A DNA stretch of 64,000 bases from Erythrobacter sp. HKB08 (lineage in GTDB: Bacteria > Pseudomonadota > Alphaproteobacteria > Sphingomonadales > Sphingomonadaceae), in assembly GCF_004114695.1 (NCBI RefSeq), contig NZ_CP035310.1, forward strand, positions 1,409,501 to 1,473,500. Reading direction: 5' to 3'. A program made the translations under genes and the position numbers. The notes under the pieces were generated by a model. That model saw nothing but the letters and a program-made list of their open reading frames with translations. It made no database searches and had not been told where the DNA came from. Below, one piece after another: positions 17,594 to 25,604 of the stretch; position 1 is the stretch's first letter, and the number at the start of each line of letters is the position of its first letter.

Positions 17594-18994
17594 ATGAAAT
17601 ACGTCTCCACCCGCGGCAGCGCACCGGCGCTCGACTTCGAAGGCGTCACCCTTGCCGGGCTCGCCTCCGACGGGGGCCTCTATGTGCCCGAGGAATGGCC
17701 GAGCTTCTCTGCCGACGAGATCCGCGCGATGCGCGGGCTGCCGTATGCGGAGCTAGCCACGCGGGTAATGCTGCCCTTCGTCGAGGGCAGCCTGTCGGAA
17801 GAGGAACTGCGCGGCTTGTGCGAGCAAGCCTATGGCCGCTTCGCCCATGCTGCCGTCACCCCGCTCAAGCAGTTCGACGAGCAGCAATGGCTCCTCGAGC
17901 TGTTCCACGGCCCGACGCTAGCCTTCAAGGACGTTGCACTGCAGCTGCTTGGGCTGCTGTTCGAGACCTTCCTTGCGCGAAGCGATGATCACCTGACGAT
18001 CGTCGGCGCGACCAGCGGCGATACCGGTTCCGCCGCGATCGATGCGGTTGCCGGGCGCGAGCGGATCGACATCTTCATGCTGCATCCCGAAGGCCGCATC
18101 AGCGACGTTCAGCGCCGCCAGATGACCACGGTGCTGGCGCCCAACGTCTACAACATCGCCATCGACGGCAGCTTCGACGACGCGCAGGCGAGCGTGAAGC
18201 GCATGTTCAACGATCCCGAAATGACGGGGCGCTTCCACATCGGCGCGGTCAATTCGATCAACTGGGCGCGGCTGATGGCGCAGGTGGTCTATTACTTCGC
18301 CGCCGGCCTGCAGCTCGGCGCGCCCGACCGGGAGGTCGCCTTTAGCGTACCGACCGGTAATTTCGGCGACGTGTTTGCCGGCTATGTTGCATCGAAGATG
18401 GGCCTGCCGGTCGCCAAGCTGGTTGTCGCGACCAATGTGAACGACATCCTCCACCGCGCACTGTCCGACGGCGATTATTCGGCAGGCGAGGTCACTGCGA
18501 CCGCCGCGCCGTCGATGGATATCCAGGTCAGCTCGAATTTCGAGCGCCTGCTGTTCGATTGCGGAGGCCGCGATGGCAAAGCTCTGGCCGAGCAGATGCG
18601 CGGGTTCGAGGCAAGCAAGGCAATGCGGTTGACCAATGCGCAGCGCGAGGGTGCCGCCCATCTCTTCACCAGCGCGCGCTGCGATGCCGACGAAATGGCA
18701 CGCGCGATGCGCTGGGCCTACGAGCAATGCGGCGAGGTGATCGACCCGCACACCGCCATCGGTCTGCACGCGGCGCGCGAGCTTTCGCTCGATCCGTCGA
18801 TACCTGTGGTCACCCTTGCCACCGCACATCCGGCGAAGTTCCGCGATGCCGTCGAGCGCGCGACCGGAGTGCGTCCGCCGCTTCCCGCCCGTGTCGGCGA
18901 CCTGTTTTCGCGCGAGGAACGCTTCGATAGCCTCAGCGGCGATTACGATGCGATCGCTGCTTACGTGGCCGAAAAGGCAACCCCGACGAACTGA
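17594..18994 (+). CDS. thrC: Threonine synthase
   Basis: 466 residues. MKYVSTRGSAPALDFEGV is the typical N-terminus. The PLP lysine is in GPTLAFKDVALQLLG and the phosphate-binding loop in GATSGDTGSAAIDAV. Converts O-phosphohomoserine to threonine. Start chosen at ATG 17594; the frame is open to 17558 but that extension is Arg-rich. Its stop TGA overlaps the next ATG (TGATG at 18992-18996), coupling the two genes. Confidence 0.96.
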   Translation: MKYVSTRGSAPALDFEGVTLAGLASDGGLYVPEEWPSFSADEIRAMRGLPYAELATRVMLPFVEGSLSEEELRGLCEQAYGRFAHAAVTPLKQFDEQQWLLELFHGPTLAFKDVALQLLGLLFETFLARSDDHLTIVGATSGDTGSAAIDAVAGRERIDIFMLHPEGRISDVQRRQMTTVLAPNVYNIAIDGSFDDAQASVKRMFNDPEMTGRFHIGAVNSINWARLMAQVVYYFAAGLQLGAPDREVAFSVPTGNFGDVFAGYVASKMGLPVAKLVVATNVNDILHRALSDGDYSAGEVTATAAPSMDIQVSSNFERLLFDCGGRDGKALAEQMRGFEASKAMRLTNAQREGAAHLFTSARCDADEMARAMRWAYEQCGEVIDPHTAIGLHAARELSLDPSIPVVTLATAHPAKFRDAVERATGVRPPLPARVGDLFSREERFDSLSGDYDAIAAYVAEKATPTN

Positions 18995-19881
18995 TGGCCG
19001 AGATAGACGACAAACCCCTGCTGATGGTGGGCGAGGCGTGGGACGACTACGGCCTCGTCGACAGTGGCAATGGCCGCAAGCTCGAACGCTACGGCCCCTA
19101 CCGCTTCATCAGGCCCGAGCCGCAGGCGATGTGGCAGCCGCACCTCGACGCATGGGACGCGCATGGCGAATTCGTCCCCGGTTCGGACGAGGACGGCGGT
19201 GGGCGCTGGCAGTTCGACAAGCCGGTGCCGGAGGATGGCTGGCCGCTGGCGTGGAACGAGGCGCGCTTCACCGCGCAATGCACGCCGTTCCGCCACCTCG
19301 GCTTCTTTCCAGACATGTCGCCCGTGTGGGAGTGGATGCGCAGTCGCCTCGAAGGGCTCGACGAGGCCGAGACGATGAACCTCTTCGGCTACACCGGCGT
19401 CGGTTCTCTGGCGCTCAGCCGGCATGGCCGGGTGACCCATGTCGATGCCTCCAAGAAGTCGGTCGCACAGGCGCGTGAGAATGCGACGCTGTCGGGCATG
19501 GACGATCGCCCGATCCGCTGGCTGATCGACGACGCCGCCAAATTCGCCGCGCGCGAAGTCAGGCGCGGCAATCGCTACGACGGGATCATCCTCGATCCGC
19601 CGAAGTTCGGTCGCGGTCCGAAGAACGAGACCTGGCGGCTGGAGGAAAGCCTTGCCGGGCTGCTCGGCGATTGCGGCCAGCTGCTCGATGGCGACAGCCG
19701 CTTTCTCTTCCTCACCGTCTATGCCGTGCGCATGAGCAGCGTCGCGCTGGCGGAACTGATGAAGGAAAAGCTCGCGCACTTGCCGGGTAGAATCGAATTC
19801 GGCGACCTCGTCATGCGCGAGGAAGGCGAGGGCGGGCGGATGCTCCCGACAGCGATCTTTGCGCGGTGGAGCAATACTTGA
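18994..19881 (+). CDS. Class I SAM-dependent methyltransferase, RlmI-like
   Basis: 295 residues. The SAM-binding loop MNLFGYTGVGSLALSRHG is followed by VTHVDASKKSVAQARENATLSG and the catalytic-region motif IILDPPKFGRGP. These are features of the RlmI/RsmB-like rRNA cytosine-C5 methyltransferase group (family SAM_MT DUF type). It lacks an obvious N-terminal PUA domain, so the substrate is uncertain. Starts on the thrC stop (1 bp overlap). Confidence 0.85.
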   Translation: MAEIDDKPLLMVGEAWDDYGLVDSGNGRKLERYGPYRFIRPEPQAMWQPHLDAWDAHGEFVPGSDEDGGGRWQFDKPVPEDGWPLAWNEARFTAQCTPFRHLGFFPDMSPVWEWMRSRLEGLDEAETMNLFGYTGVGSLALSRHGRVTHVDASKKSVAQARENATLSGMDDRPIRWLIDDAAKFAAREVRRGNRYDGIILDPPKFGRGPKNETWRLEESLAGLLGDCGQLLDGDSRFLFLTVYAVRMSSVALAELMKEKLAHLPGRIEFGDLVMREEGEGGRMLPTAIFARWSNT

Positions 19882-20246
19882 TCCGATCGTTGCTGATGCT
19901 GGCTGGCGCCTGTCTCGCGAGCGGCTGCGGTGCGCCCGACAGGAGCTCTGGCGCGTGGATCGGCGACATGCGGATTTGTGCGGACAAGATCGAGACGACG
20001 CGCCAGCGGTTCGACCGAAGTCAGGGGCTCGACACACTCCGGATCGGGTTCACGCCCGAGGCTGCCGTGGAATTGCGAGCGATGAGCGAGGACTACGTCG
20101 ACGAGCAGCTGCCGGTGATCGTCAACGGCGGCGAGATCGCTGCGCCGAAGCTGGTCGAACCGCTCGAGGGCACCGGCATCGATCTCGTCGGCATTCGCCC
20201 CGAACACCTCGTCGACTTCCTCGCCTACGCGAAGCGGCCGTGCTGA
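19878..20246 (+). CDS. Lipoprotein with a SecD-head-like domain
   Basis: About 122 residues. The signal peptide with lipobox is LLMLAGACLASGC, lipidated Cys at residue 17. The rest, LRIGFTPEAAVELRAMSEDYVDEQLPVIVNGGEIAAPKLVEP in part, resembles the periplasmic head (P1) domain of SecD: a Thr/Pro-Glu turn, an ILDG-like strand and a SAP-like segment. The start is uncertain. TTG 19878 overlaps the upstream stop as TTGA and gives a classical signal peptide; GTG 19866 would add MEQY. Function unknown. Confidence 0.72.
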   Translation: MIRSLLMLAGACLASGCGAPDRSSGAWIGDMRICADKIETTRQRFDRSQGLDTLRIGFTPEAAVELRAMSEDYVDEQLPVIVNGGEIAAPKLVEPLEGTGIDLVGIRPEHLVDFLAYAKRPC

Positions 20247-20285
20247 TTTCGCCTGCCGGGTGAAAGCGGCTAGAGCGTGCCTGCA

Positions 20286-20657
20286 ATGAACGATTCGCTG
20301 ATCCTCGAAGTCGCCGATCTCGAACACGATGTCCTCACCGGCATCTATTCGGAGGAAACCGGCAAGCCGCAGCCGCTGCGCATCACGATCCAGGCCAGGC
20401 TGAAGGTCGAGGACCGCTACGAGCCGGACACACCGCTCGAGGCGAGCAAGAACTACATGGACCTCAAGTTCGCCGCGACCGATGCACTTCCGCCGGGCGT
20501 GCATTTCAAGCTGATCGAGGCCGTGGCCGATCACATCTGCGAAACGCTGTTCCTTCAGGACGAGCGGATCGAGGCTGTGACGGTCAAGATCGTGAAGCTC
20601 GCCATTGCCGAGGCGAACGAGAAGATCGGCATCACGCTTACGAGGCACCGGCGCTGA
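20286..20657 (+). CDS. folB: Dihydroneopterin aldolase family protein (FolB-like)
   Basis: 123 residues, the usual length. ILEVADLEHDVLTGIYSEETGKPQPLRITI matches the N-terminal strand and GIYxxE motif, where homologues have GvyeeEr. NYMDLKFAATDALPPGVHFKLIEAVADHICETLF matches the Tyr-x-x-[LIV] block and the LIExLAxxIa helix. AVTVKIVKLAI closes the sheet. Acts in tetrahydrofolate synthesis as dihydroneopterin aldolase/epimerase. The motif is a little divergent and the symbol is by family only. ATG 20286 preferred to GTG 20277. Confidence 0.85.
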   Translation: MNDSLILEVADLEHDVLTGIYSEETGKPQPLRITIQARLKVEDRYEPDTPLEASKNYMDLKFAATDALPPGVHFKLIEAVADHICETLFLQDERIEAVTVKIVKLAIAEANEKIGITLTRHRR

Positions 20658-20661
20658 TTTG

Positions 20662-20997
20662 ATGCAGCAGGTCGTGACCATCGAACAGCTTCCCGAAACC
20701 GCACTCGATGCGGCGGAGGCGTTCCGGGTCACCTACCTGGCTGACATCCGCAAGATCCTCGAAGCGGGCGACGACGTGGCTATCCGCTTGCCTGCCGCAA
20801 CCTACGACCATGAGGACTGGCGCAAGGCGATCGTCCGCGACCTCGCGCGCGCTCATGCCCCTGCCCGGGTCAACATGGTATCGGGCGCCGGCGCTGCGGC
20901 GATCGAGGCGACTCTCGCCTATCTCGCAAAAGCACCCGGCGTGACCGGCCAGTATCTGCCGCTCGCAGGGGCGGGGAGGCATGACACCCATGGGTAG
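20662..20997 (+). CDS. Uncharacterised 111-residue protein between folB and moaA
   Basis: Not recognised. Alternating helices and strands: LDAAEAFRVTYLADIRKILEAG, DVAIRLPAATYDHEDWRKAIVRDLARA, RVNMVSGAGAAAIEATLAYL. The glycine-containing turn VSGAGAAAIEA suggests a small Rossmann-like domain. It starts 4 nt behind folB and overlaps moaA by 17 bp, so it belongs to the folB-moaADE operon and may act in pterin or molybdopterin metabolism. That link is inferred from position only. Confidence 0.7.
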   Translation: MQQVVTIEQLPETALDAAEAFRVTYLADIRKILEAGDDVAIRLPAATYDHEDWRKAIVRDLARAHAPARVNMVSGAGAAAIEATLAYLAKAPGVTGQYLPLAGAGRHDTHG

Positions 20998-21985
20998 CGA
21001 GCCGCTGGTCGACAGCTTCGCGCGGCCGATCACCTACCTGCGCCTCTCGGTCACCGACCGCTGCGACCTGCGCTGCACTTACTGCATGCCCGAGCGGATG
21101 ACCTTCCTCCCGCGCGAGGATATTCTGTCGATCGAAGAAAGCTACCGGCTCGCGCGCGGGTTCATGCAGCGCGGCATCCGGCGCATCAGGCTGACGGGCG
21201 GCGAGCCGCTCGTCCGGCGCGGCATCGTCGATCTGCTCGCCGCACTGGGTTCGCATATCGGCAGGGAGCTGGACGAGCTTACGCTGACGACCAACGGCAC
21301 GCAGCTGGCGAATCATGCCGAAGCGATCGCGGCGGCAGGAGTGCGGCGGATCAACGTCTCGCTCGATACGCTCGACCGGTCGAAATTCGCCGCAATCGCG
21401 CGGCGCGATGCCTTGCCGCAGGTGCTCGAAGGAATCGCGGCGGCCAAGGCAGCGGGGCTTGCCGTCAAGATCAACACCGTTGCCCAGAGCGGAGTGAACG
21501 CCGACGAGCTGCCGGCGCTGATGGAATGGGCGCATGGCGAAGGCTTCGACATCTCCTTCATCGAGACCATGCCGCTGGGAACGGTCGATCATGACCGGGC
21601 TTCACGCTTGCTGTCGCTGTCCGACCTGCGCCGTGACCTCGCAGGCCGGTATTCGCTTTCTCCATCTTCTCATCGGACGGGTGGCCCTTCACGCTATTTC
21701 GAAGTCGCCGAGACGGGCGGCCGTGTCGGCTTCATCACGCCGATGTCGGACAATTTCTGCGACGGCTGCAACCGCGTGAGGGTGACCGCAACGGGCCAGC
21801 TCTATCCATGCCTTGGAGGAAGCGAGGCGATCGACCTGCGCGCGGCCATGAGGGAGGGCGACGATTCGGCCTTCGACCTGGCACTCGACCGGGCCATGCA
21901 CATCAAGCCGCGCCGCCACGAATTCCGGATAGATAAAGGCAATGCTGTCGGCCCGGCGCGCCACATGTCGGTCACGGGGGGATAG
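20981..21985 (+). CDS. moaA: GTP 3',8-cyclase (molybdenum cofactor synthesis)
   Basis: 334 residues. Radical-SAM cluster motif TDRCDLRCTYCMPE (Cys28, 32, 35), SAM-binding LTGGEPLVRRG, and a second iron-sulphur site near the C-terminus at FCDGCNRVRVTATGQLYPCLG. Catalyses the first step of molybdopterin synthesis from GTP. The terminal GG typical of MoaA is present as SVTGG. The start may be ATG 20990 (MGSEPLVDSF), which would reduce the overlap with the upstream gene. Confidence 0.97.
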   Translation: MTPMGSEPLVDSFARPITYLRLSVTDRCDLRCTYCMPERMTFLPREDILSIEESYRLARGFMQRGIRRIRLTGGEPLVRRGIVDLLAALGSHIGRELDELTLTTNGTQLANHAEAIAAAGVRRINVSLDTLDRSKFAAIARRDALPQVLEGIAAAKAAGLAVKINTVAQSGVNADELPALMEWAHGEGFDISFIETMPLGTVDHDRASRLLSLSDLRRDLAGRYSLSPSSHRTGGPSRYFEVAETGGRVGFITPMSDNFCDGCNRVRVTATGQLYPCLGGSEAIDLRAAMREGDDSAFDLALDRAMHIKPRRHEFRIDKGNAVGPARHMSVTGG

Positions 21986-21986
21986 A

Positions 21987-22229
21987 ATGTCGGTCCGCAT
22001 CCTGTTCCTCGGCCCGCTCGGCGAAATAGCACCCGAAAGCGAGATGCAAGTCGATGCTCCACTCGACTGGAAGGGCCTGCTCGGCCTTTGTCATGCCGAT
22101 CTTGCAGAAGCGCTTGCGGAAGAGCGGGTCAATGTCGCCTGCCGGGGCAAGGTCCTCGCCGACAAGACGCAGCTCCTCGCGCAGGATGGCGACGAGGTTG
22201 CGCTCCTGCCGCCGGTGAGCGGAGGCTAG
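21987..22229 (+). CDS. moaD: Molybdopterin synthase sulphur carrier subunit
   Basis: 80 residues with ubiquitin-like layout. Begins MSVRILFLGPLGEIAPE and ends DEVALLPPVSGG, with the C-terminal Gly-Gly that is thiocarboxylated. It lies one base after the moaA stop and 4 nt before moaE. The frame upstream to 21942 is inside moaA. Confidence 0.94.
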   Translation: MSVRILFLGPLGEIAPESEMQVDAPLDWKGLLGLCHADLAEALAEERVNVACRGKVLADKTQLLAQDGDEVALLPPVSGG

Positions 22230-22233
22230 TCGC

Positions 22234-22689
22234 TTGATCGACGTGCAGCTGCTGGAGAAGGGCTTCTCGCCCGGGCAAGCGCTCGGCCAGTTCGCCAAGG
22301 CGCATCACCCGTCAGGCGCGATAGCCAGCTTCGTCGGAAAGGTGCGTCCCGATGACGGGGTGAAGGCGCTAAACCTGCAGCACTACGAGCCGCTAACCCT
22401 ACCGGGGATGGAGCAACTGGCGCAGCGAACACATGACGCATTCGAGCTGGACGGCGTGCTCGCCTGGCACCGCATCGGATACCTCAGGCCTAACGCGCCG
22501 ATCGTGCTCGTCGCCGCTGCCGCGCGCCATCGCCGGAACGCATTCGAGGCTGTCGATTGCCTGATGGACCATCTCAAAAGCGCGGCGTGGTTCTGGAAGC
22601 GCGAGAAGCGCGGAGACGGCTGGCACTGGATCGAACCGCGAGCCCAGGACCATGCCGATCTCGCGCGATGGAGCGGAAAACTCGCGTGA
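22234..22689 (+). CDS. moaE: Molybdopterin synthase catalytic subunit
   Basis: 151 residues. HPSGAIASFVGKVRPDDGVKALNLQHYEPLTLPGMEQLA matches the MoaE core (GAxxxFxGxVR, LxYExy). WHRIGYLRPNAPIVLVAAAARHRRNAF and the helix DCLMDHLKSAAWFWKRE with the catalytic Lys follow. Transfers sulphur from MoaD to precursor Z. Start codon TTG at 22234; the nearest alternative is GTG 22243. Confidence 0.95.
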   Translation: MIDVQLLEKGFSPGQALGQFAKAHHPSGAIASFVGKVRPDDGVKALNLQHYEPLTLPGMEQLAQRTHDAFELDGVLAWHRIGYLRPNAPIVLVAAAARHRRNAFEAVDCLMDHLKSAAWFWKREKRGDGWHWIEPRAQDHADLARWSGKLA

Positions 22690-22690
22690 T

Positions 22691-22704
22691 TTGACTTGGG
22701 TCAA
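22691..22704 (+). promoter_or_regulatory. FNR/FixK-type box
   Basis: TTGACTTGGGTCAA is a perfect inverted repeat (TTGAC, 4 nt, GTCAA), one base per half-site away from the FNR consensus TTGAT-N4-ATCAA. It lies 53 bp before the start of the membrane protein gene at 22758, suitable for class II activation. The Fnr regulator gene with conserved recognition-helix residues lies just beyond, at 23203-23898. Confidence 0.7.
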
Positions 22705-22757
22705 AGCGCGAATCACTCGTCGCCAGCAAAGTGGCTCCACAAGCAAAGGAGTCCAGC

Positions 22758-23180
22758 ATGTCCAAACGTATCCTCCGCGAAGAACTTCTCGTCCGCGCCG
22801 AAGTTCGCGACACGCCGAAGACCGCGCATGAGGTCGACCGCACCTTCGAAGTGCCGAAGGGCCTCTATGGTGCGACCGTGGCATGCTACCTGGGCTTCCT
22901 CGCCATCATGGCGGTCGGCTTTACCAGCCCCGGCCTGATCATCCCGATGGCGATCTTCACCTTCTTCATCGCGGCTGGCTTCGGCGTCCCCGCGATCTGG
23001 ACGCGCCTTGCGCCCGCCACGAAGAGCAAGCCGATGACGCTCGGCCAGTTCAGCAACCGCGGCATCATGACCGCGACCGGGCGCCTCAAGGCACGCGATG
23101 CAACTGTTCAGATGCTTATCCTGCCGACCCTGATTGTGTGCTGGGCAATCATCGTCGTCACGATAGCGGCCCTGGTGTAG
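22758..23180 (+). CDS. Small membrane protein behind an FNR box
   Basis: 140 residues, family not recognised. A polar N-terminus (MSKRILREELLVRAEVRDTP) is followed by three membrane segments: YGATVACYLGFLAIMAVGF, IIPMAIFTFFIAAGFGVPAI and LILPTLIVCWAIIVVTIAAL. Cys residues sit in the first and third segments. The start at ATG 22758 has AAAGGAG about 10 nt upstream. The FNR-type palindrome 54 bp before the start and the convergent fnr gene suggest oxygen control. Confidence 0.8.
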   Translation: MSKRILREELLVRAEVRDTPKTAHEVDRTFEVPKGLYGATVACYLGFLAIMAVGFTSPGLIIPMAIFTFFIAAGFGVPAIWTRLAPATKSKPMTLGQFSNRGIMTATGRLKARDATVQMLILPTLIVCWAIIVVTIAALV

Positions 23181-23202
23181 GAACGGAGAGGAAGCGACCC
23201 CC

Positions 23203-23898
23203 TCAGACGGGAGCCTTCACCAGGAACCGCAGGCGCGCGGGGTCGAGCAAATCGATCCCGCGCGTTCCGTTTTTCCGGATCATCCCCGATTTCTCGAGAC
23301 CCGTCAGTCTTCGGCTGACGGTTTCGATCGTCAGGCCGAGCATCTGTCCCATCTCGCCCCGGCTTAGCGGCAGGGTGAAGGAAGATGCCGGATGGCACGG
23401 CGAATCGCTTGCCGCATGGGCGAGCATCAGAAGCAGCGCCGCAACCTTGCCTTCGGACGTTCCGCGGCTGGTCAGCTCGAGCAGCTGGCGCGTGTTGTGG
23501 ACGTCCTCTTGTGCGCGGCGGAACAGCGCCTGGGTGAGGGCGGGGAACTCGTCGAGCGCGCTTTTCATGGCTGAGCGCGGGAAAACGCACAGGCGGCTCT
23601 CGGTTAGTGCGACGACATCGTAATCGGCAAAGGGACGGAACATCTCGCCGACGAAGCCTGCCGGGTGGATGAGGGCGAGGATCAGTTCGTTGCCTTCCTC
23701 GTCGATGCTCGTGACCTTGAGGGCCCCGGTCAGCAGTGTCGCACAGACGGTATCCTCGTCGCCGGCAACGAAGAGGGTCTCGCCAGCCTTGAGCACGCGC
23801 GTGCGCCCGGTTTTGGCCAGCGCATCGCGTTCCTCGTCTGTCAGGACCGCGCAGGCCGCCCGGTCGCGGACGGGGCAAGTGTCGCAGGCAAGGTTCAT
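23203..23898 (-). CDS. Crp/Fnr-family oxygen-responsive regulator with four Fe-S-type cysteines
   Basis: 231 residues. The N-terminus MNLACDTCPVRDRAAC carries Cys5, Cys8 and Cys16. Cys104 in ALTESRLCVFPRSA aligns with Cys122 of E. coli FNR, so a [4Fe-4S] oxygen-sensing cluster is plausible. A cyclic-nucleotide-like beta roll spans about 35-110. The winged helix has LGLTIETVSRRLTGLEKSG, whose Glu-x-x-Ser-Arg matches the FNR residues that read TTGAT half-sites. ATG 23898 overlaps the stop of the upstream lipoprotein gene as ATGA. An FnrN/FnrL-type role is inferred. Confidence 0.92.
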   Translation of the reverse strand: MNLACDTCPVRDRAACAVLTDEERDALAKTGRTRVLKAGETLFVAGDEDTVCATLLTGALKVTSIDEEGNELILALIHPAGFVGEMFRPFADYDVVALTESRLCVFPRSAMKSALDEFPALTQALFRRAQEDVHNTRQLLELTSRGTSEGKVAALLLMLAHAASDSPCHPASSFTLPLSRGEMGQMLGLTIETVSRRLTGLEKSGMIRKNGTRGIDLLDPARLRFLVKAPV

Positions 23899-24404
23899 CG
23901 TTCCACCAGCCCCCGCAGTTCGGCGAGAATTGCGTCTTCCTGCCGGATCTTCACCAGCGAGGCATCGCGCGCCGCCTCGACTTCCTCGCGCACGACGAAA
24001 TCGAGCGTGGTGTCGGCGTAGAGTAGGTCGAGATCGCCCAGTACGACTGCCGACTGGCTGCGCTCCGAATCGAGCGCGGCGAAGGCGACCTGGGCCGATG
24101 CCCAGCGATCGTCGCCCGGCTGCGTGCCCGTCGCCTGGTTGGCGAGGCGGCGCGCCGTGGGGGCGTATTCCATGAAGCGGGCATGCGCCTGGTCGAGCTG
24201 CGCGGCCAAGGCGGCAAGCCGCTCGCGCGTATCGGTCGGCAGCGGCGCCGGGGTAAGCGTCGGGCGGGCGTCGGGCGCCGTAAAGCTGCCCGTACGCTCG
24301 AAATCTCGCAGCGCGAGCGAAGGATAGTCCTCGCTCGACGTCGCGCATCCGGCCAGCAGGACCGACATTGCGATTACAGGGAACAGGGCTTGCCGTTTAT
24401 CCAT
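23895..24404 (-). CDS. Putative lipoprotein, coiled-coil rich
   Basis: 169 residues. The signal peptide ends in lipobox VLLAGC (Cys20). The mature part is Pro/Thr-rich, then mostly helical (RERLAALAAQLDQAHARFMEYA and DFVVREEVEAARDASLVKIRQEDAILAEL), as in envelope coiled-coil proteins. Not assigned to a named family. First gene of the operon that ends with the fnr-type regulator (ATGA overlap). Confidence 0.78.
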   Translation of the reverse strand: MDKRQALFPVIAMSVLLAGCATSSEDYPSLALRDFERTGSFTAPDARPTLTPAPLPTDTRERLAALAAQLDQAHARFMEYAPTARRLANQATGTQPGDDRWASAQVAFAALDSERSQSAVVLGDLDLLYADTTLDFVVREEVEAARDASLVKIRQEDAILAELRGLVER

Positions 24405-24469
24405 TGCGCCCCATCTAGCACGCAGCTTCGCGAGCGCCAGCCTCTCTCAAAAAACAAGGTGGGCAAGCG

Positions 24470-24498
24470 TTGACTTCGCGGCGTGTTTCCCTTAACGG
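24470..24498 (+). promoter_or_regulatory. Candidate promoter for rplU-rpmA
   Basis: TTGACT at 24470-24475 and TAACGG at 24493-24498 are separated by 17 bp. The -35 is good but the -10 is weak. The position, about 100 bp before the rplU start, fits a ribosomal protein leader. Confidence 0.35.
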
Positions 24499-24593
24499 CA
24501 CGCTTCTTTCCGGGCCACGCCATCAGGCGGGGGGTCGGACGCGCCATCTTTGTGAGAAGGTGGCACAGCAACAAGACACGAGAGATAACGACC

Positions 24594-25115
24594 ATGTTCG
24601 CAGTAGTGCGCACGGGCGGCAAACAATACCGGGTTGCCGCCGGAGACAAGATCGCAGTCGAAAAGCTCGCTGGCGAAGCCGGCGACACGGTAACGCTGGG
24701 CGACGTTCTGCTCGCCGGTGAAGGCGACAAGCTGGCCGACGCCTCGAAGGTTACCGTTTCGGCGGAGATCATCGCGCAGGCGAAGGGCGAGAAGGTCGTC
24801 ATCTTCAAGAAGCGTCGTCGCCACAACTATCGCCGCAAGAACGGTCACCGCCAGCAGCTCACCCTGCTGCGCATCACCGACGTCGGCGAAGGCAAGAAGG
24901 CCGCTCCGAAGAAGGCTGCTGCTCCGAAGAAGGAAGCCAGCGAGCCGGCCAAGGGCGCCGAAGTGAAAAAGACGGCCAAGGCCAAGAAGGAAGCTCCGGC
25001 AAAGACCGGCGCGACCGCAAAGGCACCGGCCAAGAAGGCTGCGCCGAAGAAGGCCGCCGCCAAGAAGCCGGCTGCCAAGAAGGCCCCGGCCAAGAAAACC
25101 GAATCCAAGAAGTAA
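24594..25115 (+). CDS. rplU: 50S ribosomal protein L21 with a Lys/Ala-rich C-terminal extension
   Basis: 173 residues. The first 103 are ordinary L21: [18 protein letters not shown], the [15 protein letters not shown] rRNA-binding segment and the end TLLRITDV. The last 70 residues are almost only Lys, Ala, Pro and Glu in repeated units such as [10 protein letters not shown] and [11 protein letters not shown], similar to histone-H1-like tails. Start ATG 24594 is fixed by homology; a frame from 24483 is not needed. It is 12 nt before rpmA. Confidence 0.96.
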   Translation: MFAVVRTGGKQYRVAAGDKIAVEKLAGEAGDTVTLGDVLLAGEGDKLADASKVTVSAEIIAQAKGEKVVIFKKRRRHNYRRKNGHRQQLTLLRITDVGEGKKAAPKKAAAPKKEASEPAKGAEVKKTAKAKKEAPAKTGATAKAPAKKAAPKKAAAKKPAAKKAPAKKTESKK

Positions 25116-25127
25116 GGAACGCGGACG

Positions 25128-25397
25128 ATGGCACATAAAAAAGCAGGCGGTTCATCGCGTAACGGTCGCGACTCAGCCGGCCGTCGCCTTGGTGTGAAGA
25201 AGTTCGGCAGCCAGGGTGTGGTCGCCGGCAACATTATCGTGCGCCAGCGCGGCACCAAGTTCTACCCGGGCTCGAACGTCGGCATGGGCAAGGACCACAC
25301 GCTCTTCGCTCTCGAAGACGGCGTAGTCCGATTCCACAAAGGCAAGCTCGGCCGCAAATACGTGTCGGTAGACATGCTTGCGGAAGCAGCCGAATAA
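25128..25397 (+). CDS. rpmA: 50S ribosomal protein L27
   Basis: 89 residues. [20 protein letters not shown] is the full family signature, followed by [22 protein letters not shown]. The N-terminus has no cleavable extension of the Firmicutes type. Second gene of the rplU-rpmA operon; a terminator follows. Confidence 0.98.
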   Translation: MAHKKAGGSSRNGRDSAGRRLGVKKFGSQGVVAGNIIVRQRGTKFYPGSNVGMGKDHTLFALEDGVVRFHKGKLGRKYVSVDMLAEAAE

Positions 25398-25462
25398 GCG
25401 GACAGTTCGCTAACGGGACTGTCCAAACGGGACGGTCCCAGCCGGTCTAGAACCGGCAGACG

Positions 25463-25502
25463 AAGAGGGAGATGGGGCCGACCCGTCTCCCTCTTGTCGT
25501 TT
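25463..25502 (+). terminator. Rho-independent terminator after rpmA
   Basis: AAGAGGGAGATGGG (25463-25476) pairs with CCCGTCTCCCTCTT (25482-25495), 14 pairs with one G-T, around a GCCGA loop, followed by GTCGTTTCT. A shorter inverted repeat GCCGGT-ACCGGC at 25441-25457 precedes it. Confidence 0.75.
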
Positions 25503-25604
25503 CTCCCTCTTCACGTCGCACGGCGGAATTTCGCATTCCGTCGCAACGCAGATGTCACGCGGCCGGAATAGGAGCCCGGCGCGGGGCGAAGAGGAGTGAA
25601 TGCT

